Notes: a model not told the origin generated them from the letters alone. 64,000 nucleotides of DNA from Myrica gale (GCA_963930655.1 OZ005612.1:12901001-12965000), one strand, 5' to 3'; counted from the stretch's first letter, positions 1-11,400 are shown. Program-made: numbers and translations.

Positions 1-523
1 ATGTTTCAGATTTGAGTTATGCTTTGGTGGGATGATTAAATGTTATGTTATATTTTCATTTCACTTCCTTAATGTTAGAATAGTGTTTGGTTTTGTTTTT
101 GTTAGTTTTATTGAGTATGGGCATGAATGGATTGTGACTAGCTAGAGGTTGGGTACAAAGTGTTCGATGAAATGTCTCTTAGAGCAGGTTCAATGCCAAA
201 CGATATTTATTCGACAACTACTCTAGTTTATCTAGTTTCAACTCCATCTCATGCTACGTTTATAATTATGTATTTTTCTTGTTAGCTCTTTATTAATCTT
301 TTAGCACTTACATTGATCGCAACTCAAAATCTCAAAATCATGGATGGTATCCAAAAACCAAACCTTTCCCTTTGTAAATACCATTTTCATTGTAAATAAA
401 ACATAGTTTCTTTTATTGTAATGGTGATTGGAATGAAAAAAATTGAACACATCGTTTCTTGTGGAAATGACCTAGGACTTCCCTAGTATTACTTGACAAC
501 CTCCTACGCTAGGGAGTAATTCA
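1..523. other. No gene seen; probable retroelement flank
   Basis: No open frame of note on either strand. The last 80 bases are a stretch ending in a run about a cut 'cctaggacttccctagt' and 'ctacgctagggagt', which resembles the leader or tail sequence of plant Ty3/gypsy elements, but I cannot fix element ends here. If the SIRE-like element to the right continues leftwards, its 3' LTR should lie here or beyond the window edge. The known 5' LTR end (tgatattcct...) is not found in this stretch. Confidence 0.4.
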
Positions 524-1611
524 CTAATCATTTTTAGTTGAATCAGTATGGTCGGGAGCTCTGGTAGGAGAAGGAATAATGGGAGGATCATCAGCCAAAT
601 CAGCATCTATATCAAACTCCATTACCCTAGCATCTACCGCCTCACCAGTAGGCTCATCCTCAGCCTCAATATCCTCATCAGCCTCCTCAGGCTCATCCTC
701 ATCAGTCTCCTCAGGCTCATCCTCATCACTCTCCTGACGCTTAGGCACCCAAGTGTTCCTGGAAGTCTGTCTATAGCGCATCCGGGTTAAAGTGTGAGTA
801 TCAAATAGGTCACACTTGGTCAAAGTGTCTTGCTCTCGAGAACTGAGTGCCACGCAAAAATGTCTAAAAATCTGGGTAAACAGCAAGCCATAAGGTAGAT
901 TCTTCTTAGACTCAATAGTTGTTTCCATATGTTTGAGCATAATCTAAGGAAGGTTGAACTTTTTCTCCTTCAGGAGACGCTCCAGTATAAAAACATCCAT
1001 ATAAGTCACCTCCTCTCGGTGTCCACCTCGAGGCACCAAGTTATGAGTGCAGATCAAATGAACCAATCTCAAATGAACAGGTAACTGGTTGGTATGGATT
1101 TTTCTAGGTGCATCCTCTGCCACATCATCTCCTAGGAGGATACTTAGGGCTGCTCCATAATCAAATCCCTTACACACGGGCCATGTCTTAGGCTCATAAG
1201 CCCGAATCCCAACATGTGTGATACCAAAAATCTCACCGAGAATTACTTCATTTAAAACAATATCCCGTCCTCCAACCTTACTCTTAACGGTAAACAAGCC
1301 TCCCGCTTCCCAACCAGTAGACATGTTAGCGAAGAACATCCTAACATATTTGGGAAACACTTCCTTACCCGTATCCAACAAAGTTCGCCAACCTTGCTTC
1401 ACAAAGGGACGCTCAATCTCGAAAGCCGAAAGTGATTCTATATCCACTTTCCTACCAATCATGATTTTTCTATTTGAGAAGTCACTATAAAACTTCGAAG
1501 CACATTCAGCATTAAGGAAATTGTAATCAGGCTCACCCGAAGGAGCTGCTGATGATCGAGATGATCCCGGGCGCTCAGAGACGTGTATGGCAGGATGCTT
1601 CGTCTTGGCAT
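524..1611 (-). pseudogene. Accessory ORF of a retroelement, 'putative plant transposon protein' type, one in-frame stop
   Basis: The minus-strand frame runs from about 1611 to 524 and is broken only by one TAG at 944-946, between ...KKFNLP and IMLKHM. Before the first internal Met (1462) the same frame reads on without stop to 1666. The ATG at 1609-1611 is one frame off, so the true start is unclear. The N-terminal two thirds contain the fold typical of the plant-specific domain often listed as Transposase_32 (PF20167): a KYVRMFFANM stretch, 'LNEVILGEIFGI', then 'HTNQLPVHLRLVHLICTHNLVPRGGHREEV'-like blocks. The C-terminus is a run of Glu/Asp (EDEPEE repeats). It lies in the same strand as, and downstream of, the copia pol to its right, so I read it as an extra ORF between pol and 3' LTR. 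The function of this family is unknown. The family call is from memory of its motifs. Confidence 0.6.
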
Positions 1612-1870
1612 GATGATTGAACTCGATAATTGGAGAGAAAAAAGGCTGGAATCCGAAAATTTGTAGTTAGGGTTTCAAAGAGGCCGAAATCCCTAAAAAT
1701 CTCGTGCTTGATGGATTTTGATGTAAATCAACTCAAAAAGAGAGGGCTTGGGCCGCAAATGATGTTCTGAGATGATGGGGATCGATTTTAGGGTAGCTTA
1801 TGGTGTTTTGGGAAAGATTCGAGAGAGTTTGGGTCGAGAGAGGGAAGCTGTACGGGAAAAATGAGAGATC

Positions 1871-2029
1871 GGTCGACCGAAATGAGAACTGCAGTATATA
1901 TAGATTCGACGAGGCGGTCGACCGCTTGGTATAGCGGTTCATGACCGTCGACCGCTACATGTAGCGGTTTCACATGACCATCGACCACTTCGTGTAGCGG
2001 TTCTACATGGTCGACCGCTACAGAGAACA
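1871..2029. repeat. Cluster of palindromic GGTCGACC motifs
   Basis: Six or so degenerate units combine GGTCGACCGC with tGTAGCGGT in alternating orientation (ggtcgaccga, gcggtcgaccgc, accgtcgaccgctacatgtagcggt, and so on). The same GTCGACC(G/T)CTAC motif recurs in the 5' LTR of the neighbouring SIRE-like element (7648-7745 and 11928-12070). That links the accessory-ORF leader with the LTR of the same element. Confidence 0.6.
1894..1902 (-). promoter_or_regulatory. TATA-like box before the accessory ORF
   Basis: On the minus strand TATATATAC lies about 280 bases upstream of the candidate ATG at 1611. It is followed by a C/T-rich leader (ctctctcgaccc...), the look of a plant core promoter and 5' UTR. 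It suggests that the accessory ORF could be transcribed from its own promoter and not only by read-through of pol. No transcript evidence is available here. Confidence 0.4.
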
Positions 2030-2178
2030 GTCTCGAGAAATGAGGTTTTAAGGCCCATAAATAAAATAGAATGATGCATTTGATGAATGTCAAACATGTA
2101 ATTAGTCATAAAGGTATTTTAAACATGTTTAAAAACATCAAAACAAATAAAAATCATGGAAATCAAAGAGATGGCATA

Positions 2179-3126
2179 TCAAAGAGCATTTGCATCTAAA
2201 AACCCAATGTCTCGTCTAAGATCACGAAATCTATCATTACTCAAGGGTTTTGTGAAAATATCAGCTAGTTGATGCTCAGTACTAATGAACTCAAGTGAGA
2301 TGTCACCTTTTTTAATATCATCTCTTAGAAAATGATGTCTCACGTCAATGTGTTTAGTCCTTGAGTGTTGGATAGGATTCTTGGATAAGTTGATAGCACT
2401 AGTGTTATCACATTTGATGGGCATACTATCAAATTCTACTCCACAATCTTTGAGTGTTTGTTTCATCCACACCACTTGAGCACAACAACTACCGGCTGCT
2501 ATGTATTCCGCTTCAGTTGTTGATAATGCAACCAAGTTTTGTTTCTTGCTATTCCAAGAAACTAAGGATGAACCTAGGAAATGGCAAGTGCCACCAGTAC
2601 TTTTTCTATCGACTTTGCACCCGGCAAAGTCAGCATCGGAAAAACTTACTAGGTTCATGTGAGTGTCTCTAGGATACCAAAGTCCTAGGTTGATAGTTCC
2701 CGAAAGATATCGAAAAATTCCTTTTTCGGCAACAATATGTGATTCTTTAGGACAAGCTTGGAATCTAGCACATAAGCACACACTAAACATAATATCCGGC
2801 CTACTAGCTGTCAAATAGAGGAGAGCTCCAATCATACTTCTATATTTGGTGATGTCCACCTTTTTACCTTTTTCATCAGCATCAAGCTTTAGCGATATGC
2901 TCATTAGTGTTTCGGCCGCTTTAAAGGTCTCCATTCCAAAGCGATTGAGTAGGTCATTTGTATACTTGGCTTGGTTTATGAAGATTCCTTCTTTGGATTG
3001 CTTGATTTGAAGTCCAAGGAAGAAGTTGAGCTCACCCATCATGCTCATCTCGAACTCTTTATGCATAAACTTAGAAAATTCTTGACAAAGAGAGTCATTA
3101 GTAGCACCAAAAATAATGTCATCCAC
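2179..3126 (-). pseudogene. Ty1/copia reverse transcriptase C-terminal half and RNase H (SIRE-like element)
   Basis: Translation opens directly after the RT catalytic motif: VDDIIFGATN is the tail of the YVDD box, with the Tyr just upstream in the same frame. Then come the copia 'GELNFFLGLQIKQ', 'YRSMIGALLYLTASRPDI' and RNase H blocks 'SDADFAGCKVDRKSTGG', 'ALSTTEAEYIA', 'CDNTSAINLSKNP' and 'HIDVRHHFLRD'. It ends with 'QLADIFTKPL', the standard copia C-terminus, and a natural stop. This part of pol is uninterrupted and looks young compared with the rest of the element. Confidence 0.92.
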
Positions 3127-3689
3127 ATATATTTTTATAATTATGATATCATTGTTTTTGGACTTGGTGAAAAATGTTGTGTCAACTTTACCTATGAAAA
3201 AACCTTTTTCAACAAGGAAAGTTTTAAGTCTTTTAGTCCATACAAAGCCTTTTTCAATTTGAAAATATGATTTGGATAGGCTTCGTTTTGAAAACCTTGT
3301 GGTTGTTCTACATAGACTTCTTCCAAGATAAATCCATTTAAAAAAACACTTTTCACATCCATTTGATAAAGCATAAAATTTTTATAGCAAGCAAAGGCCA
3401 AAAGCATTCTAATGGATTCCAAACGAGCTACGGGTGCATATGTTTCATCAAAATCAATTCTTTCTTCTTGATTATAGCCTTTAGCATCTAATCTAGTTTT
3501 GTTTCTAACAATAGTACCGTGTTCATCAACCTAGTTCCTAAAGACCCATTTTGTGCCAATAATGGTTTGATCCTTGGGTGTAGGGACAAGTTCCCAAACT
3601 TGATTTTTCTCAAATTTGTTTAACTCTTCTTGCATTGCCAAAATCCAACTTTCATCGTTTTCGGCTTCAAGAAAAGTCTTAGGTTCAAT
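3127..3689 (-). pseudogene. Ty1/copia reverse transcriptase N-terminal part, frameshifted
   Basis: The minus strand shows WILAMQEELNKFEKNQVWELVP, 'GTKWVFRN', 'YAPVARLESIRMLLAFA', 'QMDVKSVFLNGFILEEVYVEQP' and 'KALYGLK', the normal copia RT order. A TAG follows WVFRN (near 3530). After KALYGLK (near 3250) a short deletion removes the usual 'APRAWYERL' block and shifts the frame; the next frame continues FIGKVDTTFFTKSKNNDIIIIKIYVDD into the segment at 3126. The enzyme is therefore dead, although every downstream motif survives. Confidence 0.88.
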
Positions 3690-4640
3690 TTATGAAACAA
3701 ATGCAAAATGATTACAAATATTTCTAAGTGAAGCTCTAGTTTTAGTTCCATGTGAGGGCTCACCAATAATTAACTCTTGAGGGTGACTAGTAGCATACCT
3801 CCACTCCTTAGGGAGTTCTTGTGAAGTACCTTCTTCTTGCAATGGTTGAACATTTTCTTCACTTGGAGGTTGAGCATCCTCACTTTGAGTGGCGTTAATG
3901 TTAATTTCAAGTCCTTCCATCTCCCCCTCAATATCTTCAATATCTGCACTTGCATTTTTCTCAAATGGACTATTAGATTCATCAAAAGTAATATGCATTG
4001 ATTCTTCAACACAAAGAGTCCTTTTGTTATAAACTCTATAAGCTTTGCTCGAATTAGAGTATCCAAGGAAAATTTCAACATTGGTTTTAGAATCAAATTT
4101 TCCAAGGTTGTCTTTGGTATTAAAAATGAAGCATTTGCAACCAAAGACTTTGAAATAATGGATGTTGGGTTTTCTATCTTTCCAAAGCTCGTAAGGAGTT
4201 TTCTTCAAAGTGGATCTCATAGATACCCTATTCAAAACATAGCAAGACGTATTTACAGCCTCGGCCCAAAAATATTTCGGTAACTTGTTTTCGTTCAAAA
4301 TAGTTCTTGCCATCTCTGGAATAGTTCTATTCTTTCTCTCAACAACCCCATTTTGTTAAGGAGTTCTAGGTGTTGAAAAATTATGCTCATAACCATTCAT
4401 GCTACAAAATGATTCGAACTTCTCATTAACGAATTCACCATCATGATCACTTCTAATGGTCACAATGGTGTATCCTTTTGCGTTTTGCACCCTTTTTGAA
4501 AATTTGATGAATTCATGAATGGCCTCATCTTTTGAAGCTAAAAACAAAATCCAAGTGAACCTAGAATAGTCATCCACAATTACAAAAGCATAGGTCTTTC
4601 CACCAAGACTTTGAGTTCTTGATGAACCAAATAAATCCAA
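3690..4640 (-). pseudogene. Ty1/copia integrase core and C-terminal linker
   Basis: Integrase core motifs are visible on the minus strand: 'FVIVDDYSRFTWILFL', 'IRSDHDGEFVNEKF' (second catalytic Asp), then 'HNFSTPRTP' followed by one TAA where a Gln codon is expected, then QNGVVERKNRTI (third catalytic Glu). The C-terminal domain continues with 'YFWAEAVNTSCYVLNR', 'PYELWKDRKPNI' and 'VFGCKCFI'. Between integrase and RT there is the usual variable acidic linker with 'ATSHPQELIIGEPSHG'. A single stop codon separates the two halves. Confidence 0.9.
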
Positions 4641-5217
4641 GTGATGTATTGTAGAGGTCTACTAGTTGAAATGAAGTTTTTGGATTTAAAAGAGGTTTTC
4701 ACTTGTTTTCCCATTTGACAAGCTTCACAAATTTGGTCTTTTACAAAATTTAACTTGGGTAGACCATTCACAATATTATGCTTAGAAATGTTCAAAATTT
4801 GATGCATGCTAGCATGACCTAATCTTCTATGCCATAGCCAACTATCATTTACATTGACCACAAGGCAATTTTCCACACAAACATTTTGATCAATGTCAAT
4901 CTTATACACATTTGAATTCCAATGGCCAATGAACAATAATTTACCATCAATGACATTTTAATAAGGCATCGAGAAGATTCAAACACAACTCTATAACCTT
5001 TATCACAATGTTGACTAATACTAAGCAAGTTATGCTTCAATTTATCAACTAATAACACATTTTCAATAAGTGGAAGGGTATTACCGCCAATATTACCTAT
5101 ACCAATTATTTTTACTTTGGAGTTGTCTCCAAATGTTACATTTCCACCTTTGATGGTTGATAGACTTGAGAATCTTGATGGGTCACCGGTCATGTGTCTT
5201 GAACAACCACTATCCAA
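4580..5217 (-). pseudogene. Ty1/copia protease and pre-integrase zinc region, frameshifted
   Basis: The protease begins with MDSGCSRHMTGD, where D-S-G is the aspartic protease signature of copia, and ends at 'LLSISQHCDKGYRVVF'. A frameshift near 4960 separates it from the pre-integrase part: 'DSWLWHRRLGHASMHQILNI' and 'CEACQMGKQ' (HHCC zinc motif). A second frameshift near 4650 separates this from the integrase core. The gene order gag-protease-integrase-RT-RNase H is that of Ty1/copia. Confidence 0.88.
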
Positions 5218-5332
5218 GAACCAACTATTGCATTTCTTCTTTCTTGAATCCTACAAAACAAATTCAAGATGAAGCTTTTGGTACCCAAACCTTTTTGGTT
5301 CCTTTTGGGTTAACTATGTTTCCCTTTAGAAC

Positions 5333-6895
5333 TCATACCTTTCTAAGAGCTTTGCACCCAAATTTCTTAAGTGGACAATCAAATATTAGATGTCCATTCT
5401 TGTTGCAAAAGTTGCAAATGTGAAAAGATTCATTTGAAGATTTAGCTTTGACAAAGAAATTTTTAAAATACTTTTCATTTTGATAAGGCTTGTAGCCTAA
5501 TCCACTTTTGTCAAAGACACATCTTTGACTATTTAGAATGTTTTCCAAAGCTTTGCTTCCTTGAGTGAACTTTTCAAGAATGGTGTTTTGACGAGTAATC
5601 TTATCTTTGAAAGCTTTGTTCTCAATTTCCAAGGTTGAAACTTTTAGTTTCAATTCCTCATTCTCTAGCTTCAAAGTTCCTTGTTCAACCTTTAAGGAAT
5701 CAAGGTCACTTGTAGCTAGTGAATGCTTCTTTTTCAAAACATTTTATTTGACTTTAAGCTTTTCAAATGTAATGTATAACTCATCAAAAGCATTTTCTAA
5801 TTCATCATATGAAGGTTTTGAATCTTCAAGATCCGAGAGATATTCCTCATCATCTTCTAGTGCCATGAAGCACATGTTTGCGATTTCTCCATCATCTTCT
5901 TCGGAGGAGGAGCTTGAATCGCTATCTTCCCAAGTAGCTTTCATAGCTTTCTTTTTGTATTTGAGTAAGGGGCAATCCGCCTTAATGTGACCGGGTTTCT
6001 TGCACTTGTAGCAAGTGATGTGGTCCTTCTTGTTGTCCACCTATGAGTATTCCTTCTTTGGCTCTTTTCTCTTGAAATCTTTGAAGTTCTTCCTTGCTTG
6101 CTTTCTCTTGAGGAAGATTCTAAAGTTCCTAGTCATAAGTGCTATATCCTCGTCTCCACTCTCATCATCATCTTCTTCAACCTCAACAACGGAGGATTTC
6201 AAAGCTATACTCCTCCTTTTTGGACTTTCTTCTTCATGACCCTTCATGGTGATTTTGTGAGTCATGAGAGATCCAACAAGCTCTTCCAAAGGCAATTTGG
6301 TGAGGTCCTTTGCTTCTTGAATAGCGGTGACTTTGGCTTCCCAAGTCTTTGGTAGAGACCTAAGAATTTTTCTTACCAAATCGGAGTTAGTGTACAATTT
6401 TCCAAGAGCATTGAAACCATTTATGATATTAGTAAATCTAGTAAGCATGTCACTAATGTTTTCCTCCGGTTTCATTTTGAACAATTCATAGTTATGAACT
6501 AGCATGCTTATCTTAGATTCTTTTACTTGGTTTGTACCTTCATGTGTGATTTCTAGAGTATGCCAAATTTCCATTGCGCTATCACAAGTAGATATTCTAT
6601 TGAATTCATTTCTATCTAATGCACAATAAAGAATGTTCATGGCTTTAGCATTTATACAAATTTTCTTTTTGTCATCATCGGTATACTCACTGGCGGACTT
6701 AGGGACAATTTTCTCATCTACGGATTTCATAGGATAATGTGGTCCATTTAGAACACAAAGCCATAGATCATAATCAATGGATTGAAAAGAGATTTTCATC
6801 CTTGCTTTCCAAAAGGTGTAATCACTTCCATTGAAGGAAGCAAGTCTAGATGTTAAGAGTCCTTCAACATGAGAATTGTTGCTTGATGTTGTCAT
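5333..6895 (-). pseudogene. Ty1/copia Gag with two zinc knuckles (SIRE-like), two internal stops
   Basis: Gag starts at the ATG at 6895 (MTTSSNNSHVEGLL). The UBN2-type gag domain fills the first 220 residues (FNGSDYTFWKARMKISFQSI, 'MEIWHTLEITHEGTNQVKES', 'DLVRKILRSLPKTWEAKV'). A TAG near 6038 is followed in frame by the zinc knuckle CYKCKKPGHIKADC. A second in-frame stop near 5741 is followed by a Lys/Glu-rich coiled coil and a second knuckle, CNFCNKNGHLIFDC. The coiled coil with two knuckles and the 1.3 kb LTR favour the SIRE lineage. Only two point-like stops break it. Confidence 0.9.
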
Positions 6896-6935
6896 TCTAA
6901 CTCAAGATCTTTAAATCTTGCTAAAGTGAACATCA

Positions 6936-6947
6936 GGCTCTGATACA
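6936..6947 (-). other. Primer binding site of the SIRE-like element
   Basis: On the minus strand TGTATCAGAGCC lies three bases after the LTR end (...aggaatatca). It matches the plant initiator tRNA-Met primer site TGGTATCAGAGC with one change. It fixes the inner border of the 5' LTR at 6951. Confidence 0.8.
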
Positions 6948-6950
6948 AAT

Positions 6951-7749
6951 TGATATTCCTAGGATTAAAGCAACCCAGAGGAGGGTGAATTGAGTTTCAA
7001 AACTTTTTCGAAAATTACCCCAAAGAATGTGTTTGCTAGCTACAAGTCTCATAAATGAGATAGATTGTAATAAAGAGTTGAACACAAAAGAAAACTTTAA
7101 AGCAATAAATTAGTAGCACAAATAAAGAAATTTAAGGGAAGAGAAGCAAACACAATCTTTTAGGTGCTCCTTTACCGAGACTTGAAGTTTCTCCACTATT
7201 CTCCCTTCAACCAAGGGAAAGGTTTCCTTACACTTGAGCTTGAGAAAACCCTCTTCAAGCCTCAAGAACGAGTTTGAGAACAAACCTCTCCAAACTCCTT
7301 ATTTCGATGAACAAACCTTACCGAAAGGATACAAGAGAATCACTCTCTTAGTAATGTGCATGGTTGAACAAAATTTCCCTCTAAAACTCCCTTGATGGAG
7401 TAGATATTACAATGAGAAATAACTAGCTCTTAGGCTTCACACAATAATAAGGATGTGAAAATGAAGATTATGTGTAAATGATGTTTGAATAAGGATTGAA
7501 AGGTTTTTGATCACTCTTAGCCTTTGCAAAATGATTTTGGACGATTTTTGTTAAGTTCTGAAGGCGTGGGAATGGCTTTATATAGGCCTTATGAGAAAAA
7601 TAGTCGTTTATAGCCGTTAGAGTGATCTGTTAAAATGAGCAGGTCGACCGCTACATGAACCGGTCGACCTCTTCAAGTTTACTGTTGTCCAACGGTCATA
7701 TTGTCAGAAGCTTAACGGCTTTTTAATAAATGCTACTGGTCGACCTCTA
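6951..7749 (-). repeat. SIRE-like 5' LTR, inner part
   Basis: This is the R/U5 side of the LTR, ending (minus strand) in ...CCTAGGAATATCA next to the primer site. It contains the GGTCGACC motifs near 7650 and 7740, and breaks at the CTCTA target duplication at 7745-7749. Confidence 0.8.
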
Positions 7750-7865
7750 TGTGAGACCCCGATTTTAGGTCTGTCAAGTTATTGCTTATGACCTCTTAAG
7801 TACGTATTATTGCAAATGTATGTATGATTAAATTAGTGATTTTTGATGTAAGTGTCGACACATTA

Positions 7866-8400
7866 GACTAAAACCCGAAAGTTTGCATTTTTCCGGAACT
7901 CCAGTGAATTTTGACTAAGTGTTGGAAGTGTCAACACCTTGAGTGATGGTGTCGACACATCTAACTAAAACCCGAAAGTGTGCATTTTTTCGGAACTCCA
8001 GTGAATTTTGACTAAGTGTTGGAAGTGTCGACACCTTGAGTGATGGTGTCGACACATCTAACTAAAACCCGAAAGTGTGCATTTTTCCGGAACTCCAGTG
8101 AATTTTGACTAAGTGTTGGAAGTGTCGACACCTTGAGTGATGGTGTCGACACATCTAACTAAAACCTGAAAGTGTGCATTTTTCCGGAACTCCAGTGAAT
8201 TTTGACTAAGTGTTGGAAGTGTCGACACCTTGAGTGATGGTGTCGACACATCTAACTAAAACCTGAAAGTGTGCATTTTTCCGGAACTCCAGTGAATTTT
8301 GACTAAGTGTTGGAAGTGTCGACACCTTGAGTGAGGGTGTCGACACATCTAACTAAAAGTGTTGAAAGTGTCGACACCTTGAGTGATGGTGTCGACACAT
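7866..8400. repeat. 97-bp tandem repeat with GTGTCGACAC palindromes
   Basis: Five full units and one shortened unit occur at an exact 97-base spacing (aaaaccYgaaag at 7870, 7967, 8064, 8161, 8258). Each unit contains ttccggaactccagtg and two GTGTCGACAC palindromes 20 bases apart around ccttgagtgatg. Units differ by only a few bases, so the array expanded recently. The last unit (from 8355) has lost its middle. Confidence 0.95.
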
Positions 8401-8571
8401 CTAACTACATTCCGAAATTTTATCGGATTGAAATATGTGAGGTGGAATTCATGTGAAAAAGGGAAAAGAAAGGGGGAAAGGGCAGTTTTGCCTTTTCCCT
8501 TCCCCCAAGCCCTTTACGTATAAGGCAACCCACCCATTCCCACAAATCATTTTGCCCTAGCTCACCCGAAC

Positions 8572-8672
8572 AAGAAGAGAGAAGAAGAAGAAGAAAGAAG
8601 AAGAAGGAGAAGAAGAAAAGAAGAAGGAGAAAGGAAGAAGATGAAGAAGAAGAGAAAGAAAGAGAGAGAAGG
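8572..8672. repeat. GAA-rich microsatellite in the solo LTR
   Basis: Imperfect gaagaagaag tract within the LTR. Both strands give low-complexity frames (Lys/Arg/Glu or Ser/Phe/Leu) that I do not consider genes. Confidence 0.85.
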
Positions 8673-8961
8673 AGGTGAGGGATTTCAGCCATTCTTGGCC
8701 GACCAAGCCATCACCCATTTCTCTCATTTTCTCTTTTTTCCTTTAATGGTTGTTGGTTGTGAAGTTTGTTTGGTTTCCTCCTTTTATGTGTTGTGTTCAT
8801 ATGTGTTCTTTGAAGAAAATGTAGATCTAGTAAGCTTTAAAGAGTAATATGGGTTGTATATGGAACCATGGAGAGTTATGGTCAGATCTGAAAAAGAAAA
8901 TATGTTCTGCACCCTAGGTGTTTGATAAAAAGCCTAAGAGGGCTGAAATCTATTTGAGCAT

Positions 8962-9035
8962 GCATGGCCGAGTGGTTGTGGTATTGGGCGTTGTCCTTTC
9001 ATATCTAAACGCCTTGAGGTTCAAACGAGCTTTGG
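8962..9035 (+). other. tRNA-like A-box/B-box pair, possible SINE head
   Basis: tGGCCGAGTGG matches the RNA polymerase III A box. GGTTCAAACGA some 50 bases later approximates the B box. A Ser/Leu-tRNA-like order (catggccgagtggttgtgg...gaggttcaaacg) suggests a tRNA-derived SINE head inside the solo LTR. No cloverleaf closes and no 3' tail or target duplication is seen, so this stays tentative. Confidence 0.3.
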
Positions 9036-10664
9036 GAATGAGTGTTGTTGCTGGATAATAAGCTGAGGCTTTTAATTTAGAATCATGGGTGAAGTGGTTG
9101 CATGAAGAAGGTTATATTAAAAAAGGAAGGAAACTTGTGGGAAAAAGGAAACATCTTCGTTGCTGATTTCACCTATAGAGGATAGGCCCATTCTATATGA
9201 CCTATTGTTGTGGAATTGGAAAACTCATAACATTCATAAGCGTGGCCGGTTATGTTAAAGATCATAGAGAATTATAAAGAATGCTTGTTAGACAAGTTGC
9301 TGAAATTTAACCTCTGCAGATTTCAAGGCTCAAATTGGGAGTGTATTCTGATGCAATTGTGCTTATCCCTTAATCCTAATAGGATCCTAGATTATAGGCC
9401 TAGGAAATGGGAAGATTTTAAGTCATACCTTGGATGATTCCGATAACTATCGAATGAGATATGCGTTGTTCGAGGCCCGGACGTCAAGCTGCCAGCAGCC
9501 TTGCACGTCCGGAATATCAGCTCACTTCGGGCACCCTTTTGAGGGATCATTTTAAGTCCAAATTTTACGAGGTTAGTCTTGAATTTTAAGTTTATGAAAG
9601 GAGAACATTTTAAGGTGAATTTCGTGTGATTTGGAGGTGTAATTCATAAGTTATGATATTTTGAAAATGGAGGTCCAAGCTGGAACAGCAATATTGTGGT
9701 TGTAGGATTTTTGCTTAATATGAAGTGTTTATGAAATGTATAGCACATTCTGCTGTGGTGACTTTTACCCCCAATCTAGACCTATGAAGGATGAATATTT
9801 CAAGATAAATTTCATGTGCCTTGGAGCCATGTTTTTGAAGTTAGGAATTTTTAAGTTGGAGACGTCGGGGCTGCCCGCTTGGACGTCCTCAACAGCTTGT
9901 ATTTTCGGGTAAAGGTTTCAAGTGGGAAACGAACTCCAAATTAGTTAGAATTTTGATATGCTATGAAAATTAGTGTCAGGGTCAGTTAGAACTCAATTCT
10001 TTTTGCTTCGGCATCCTTAAGAAAATACCTTGTGTTGTAAGATGACCAACTAGGAGTCAAGAATACGGACGATTTTGTATGATGAAGTGTGAGTAATTGA
10101 TTGATTACTCTATACGTCTAGTGAGCCTTTGAATAACACTAGTATGATCCATTGTAGGTAACGTGACGTTCAACACTCAAGCAAGCGAAGGTAAGAGGAG
10201 CTTACGTGTGTAAGTGAAAATAGTAAGTAGCAACTTACGCTTTACAAAACTGGAATGATACAAAGCATGTTTTTATGAACAAGCATAACCAAGCATGACA
10301 AGTTATTTCTCAACAAGCATGACATCGTATACGTATTTGTATGAAAGCATGAAAGAAGTTTTTGTGCAAATGAAAACATGAAAGTTTTATGAGATCAAGG
10401 AAGTTTTATGAGATATTTGTCATCAAGCATGACCCGTCAAGAGCATTTGCATGATTTTCTAGAAGGAAAGAGAAAGAGAAGCATTTTATGATAAGTTGAT
10501 TACTCATCATCAAGCATGACATGAGCACGTCATGAGCAATTGCATTTGCATTTATTTTTCTCATAAGAAAGAAGGAGAAATTTTATGCAAATGAAAGTAT
10601 CATTTTTATGCTACTTTACGTTAAGTTTCAAGTAAGTTAATGAACCCAAGTCGGTCGGTACCGT

Positions 10665-11400
10665 ACCAAGTCAAGAAGGTGCATCCATACCGAAGGACGT
10701 TTACGTGAAGGATGGATGTCACCTAGGACACCCATACCGAAGGATGCTTGCAAGAAGGATGGGTAGTCCAGGAGGTATGTGCAATCACACTGAAGGATGC
10801 TTGCAAGAAAGTGTGAACCTCCAAGAGTCGTGTCTAGCCACTGAAGGACGAATGAGAGAAGGTGTGCTAGCTCGACCATATGTATGGTCCCCAAGGGAAA
10901 TGGGGGACAATTCCAACTGGAACGCACAACCCTGAAGCCAGGGGTAAATGGAGCTCAAGTAGCTCATAAGATAAGGATTGGAATGATTTTCCAAAATCAA
11001 GAACTTTACAAGTACAAATGATGTTTTCAAGAGCAAGTGCATGTGCATATGCAATCATGAGGCATACATGTGCATCAAAATTCATGATCATGCATGAATT
11101 ACATACGTTTACATGATATTTCAAGTTCAAGTGCATGCTTATGATTTTAAGTTCATTATGATTTCAAGTTCATAATGATTTCAAGTTTAAGTGCATGCTT
11201 ATGTTTATGAGTTCAAGTGCATGCTTACGATTTCAAGTAATGAATTCAAGTTATGATTTTAAGTTATGTTTTCAAGCTATGATACTAGTGCATGATTACA
11301 AGATTATGAATTCAAGTTCAAATTTCAAGTTACAAGTTCAAGCTATAAGTTCAAGTTCATGATTTAAGTTCATGTTTTACAAGATCACGTTTACAAGTTC
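10665..11400. repeat. Degenerate internal repeats of the solo LTR
   Basis: 10665-10870 holds about four diverged units with ccgaaggaYg and cttgcaagaagg. 11085-11400 is a long run of ttcaag/caagtt variants with 'gtgcatgcttatg' recurring. These explain the overlapping short frames on both strands here, none of which looks like a gene. Confidence 0.7.

Noticed and set aside
1..480. Possible 3' LTR of the SIRE-like element
   Set aside because: No match to either end of the 5' LTR could be found by eye.
548..790. Plus-strand frame rich in Leu/Ile/Ser opposite the accessory ORF
   Set aside because: It is the complement of the acidic GAG/GAT repeat of the minus-strand ORF; low complexity only.
7866..8400. 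Regular repeat that might look like a CRISPR array
   Set aside because: The 97-base units are contiguous with no unique spacers, and this is plant nuclear DNA.
8420..8692. Minus-strand Ser/Phe/Leu-rich frame in the solo LTR
   Set aside because: Created by the GAA microsatellite; no domain, no start context.
10637..11136. Several overlapping frames on both strands
   Set aside because: They lie in degenerate repeats of the solo LTR and carry no known motif.
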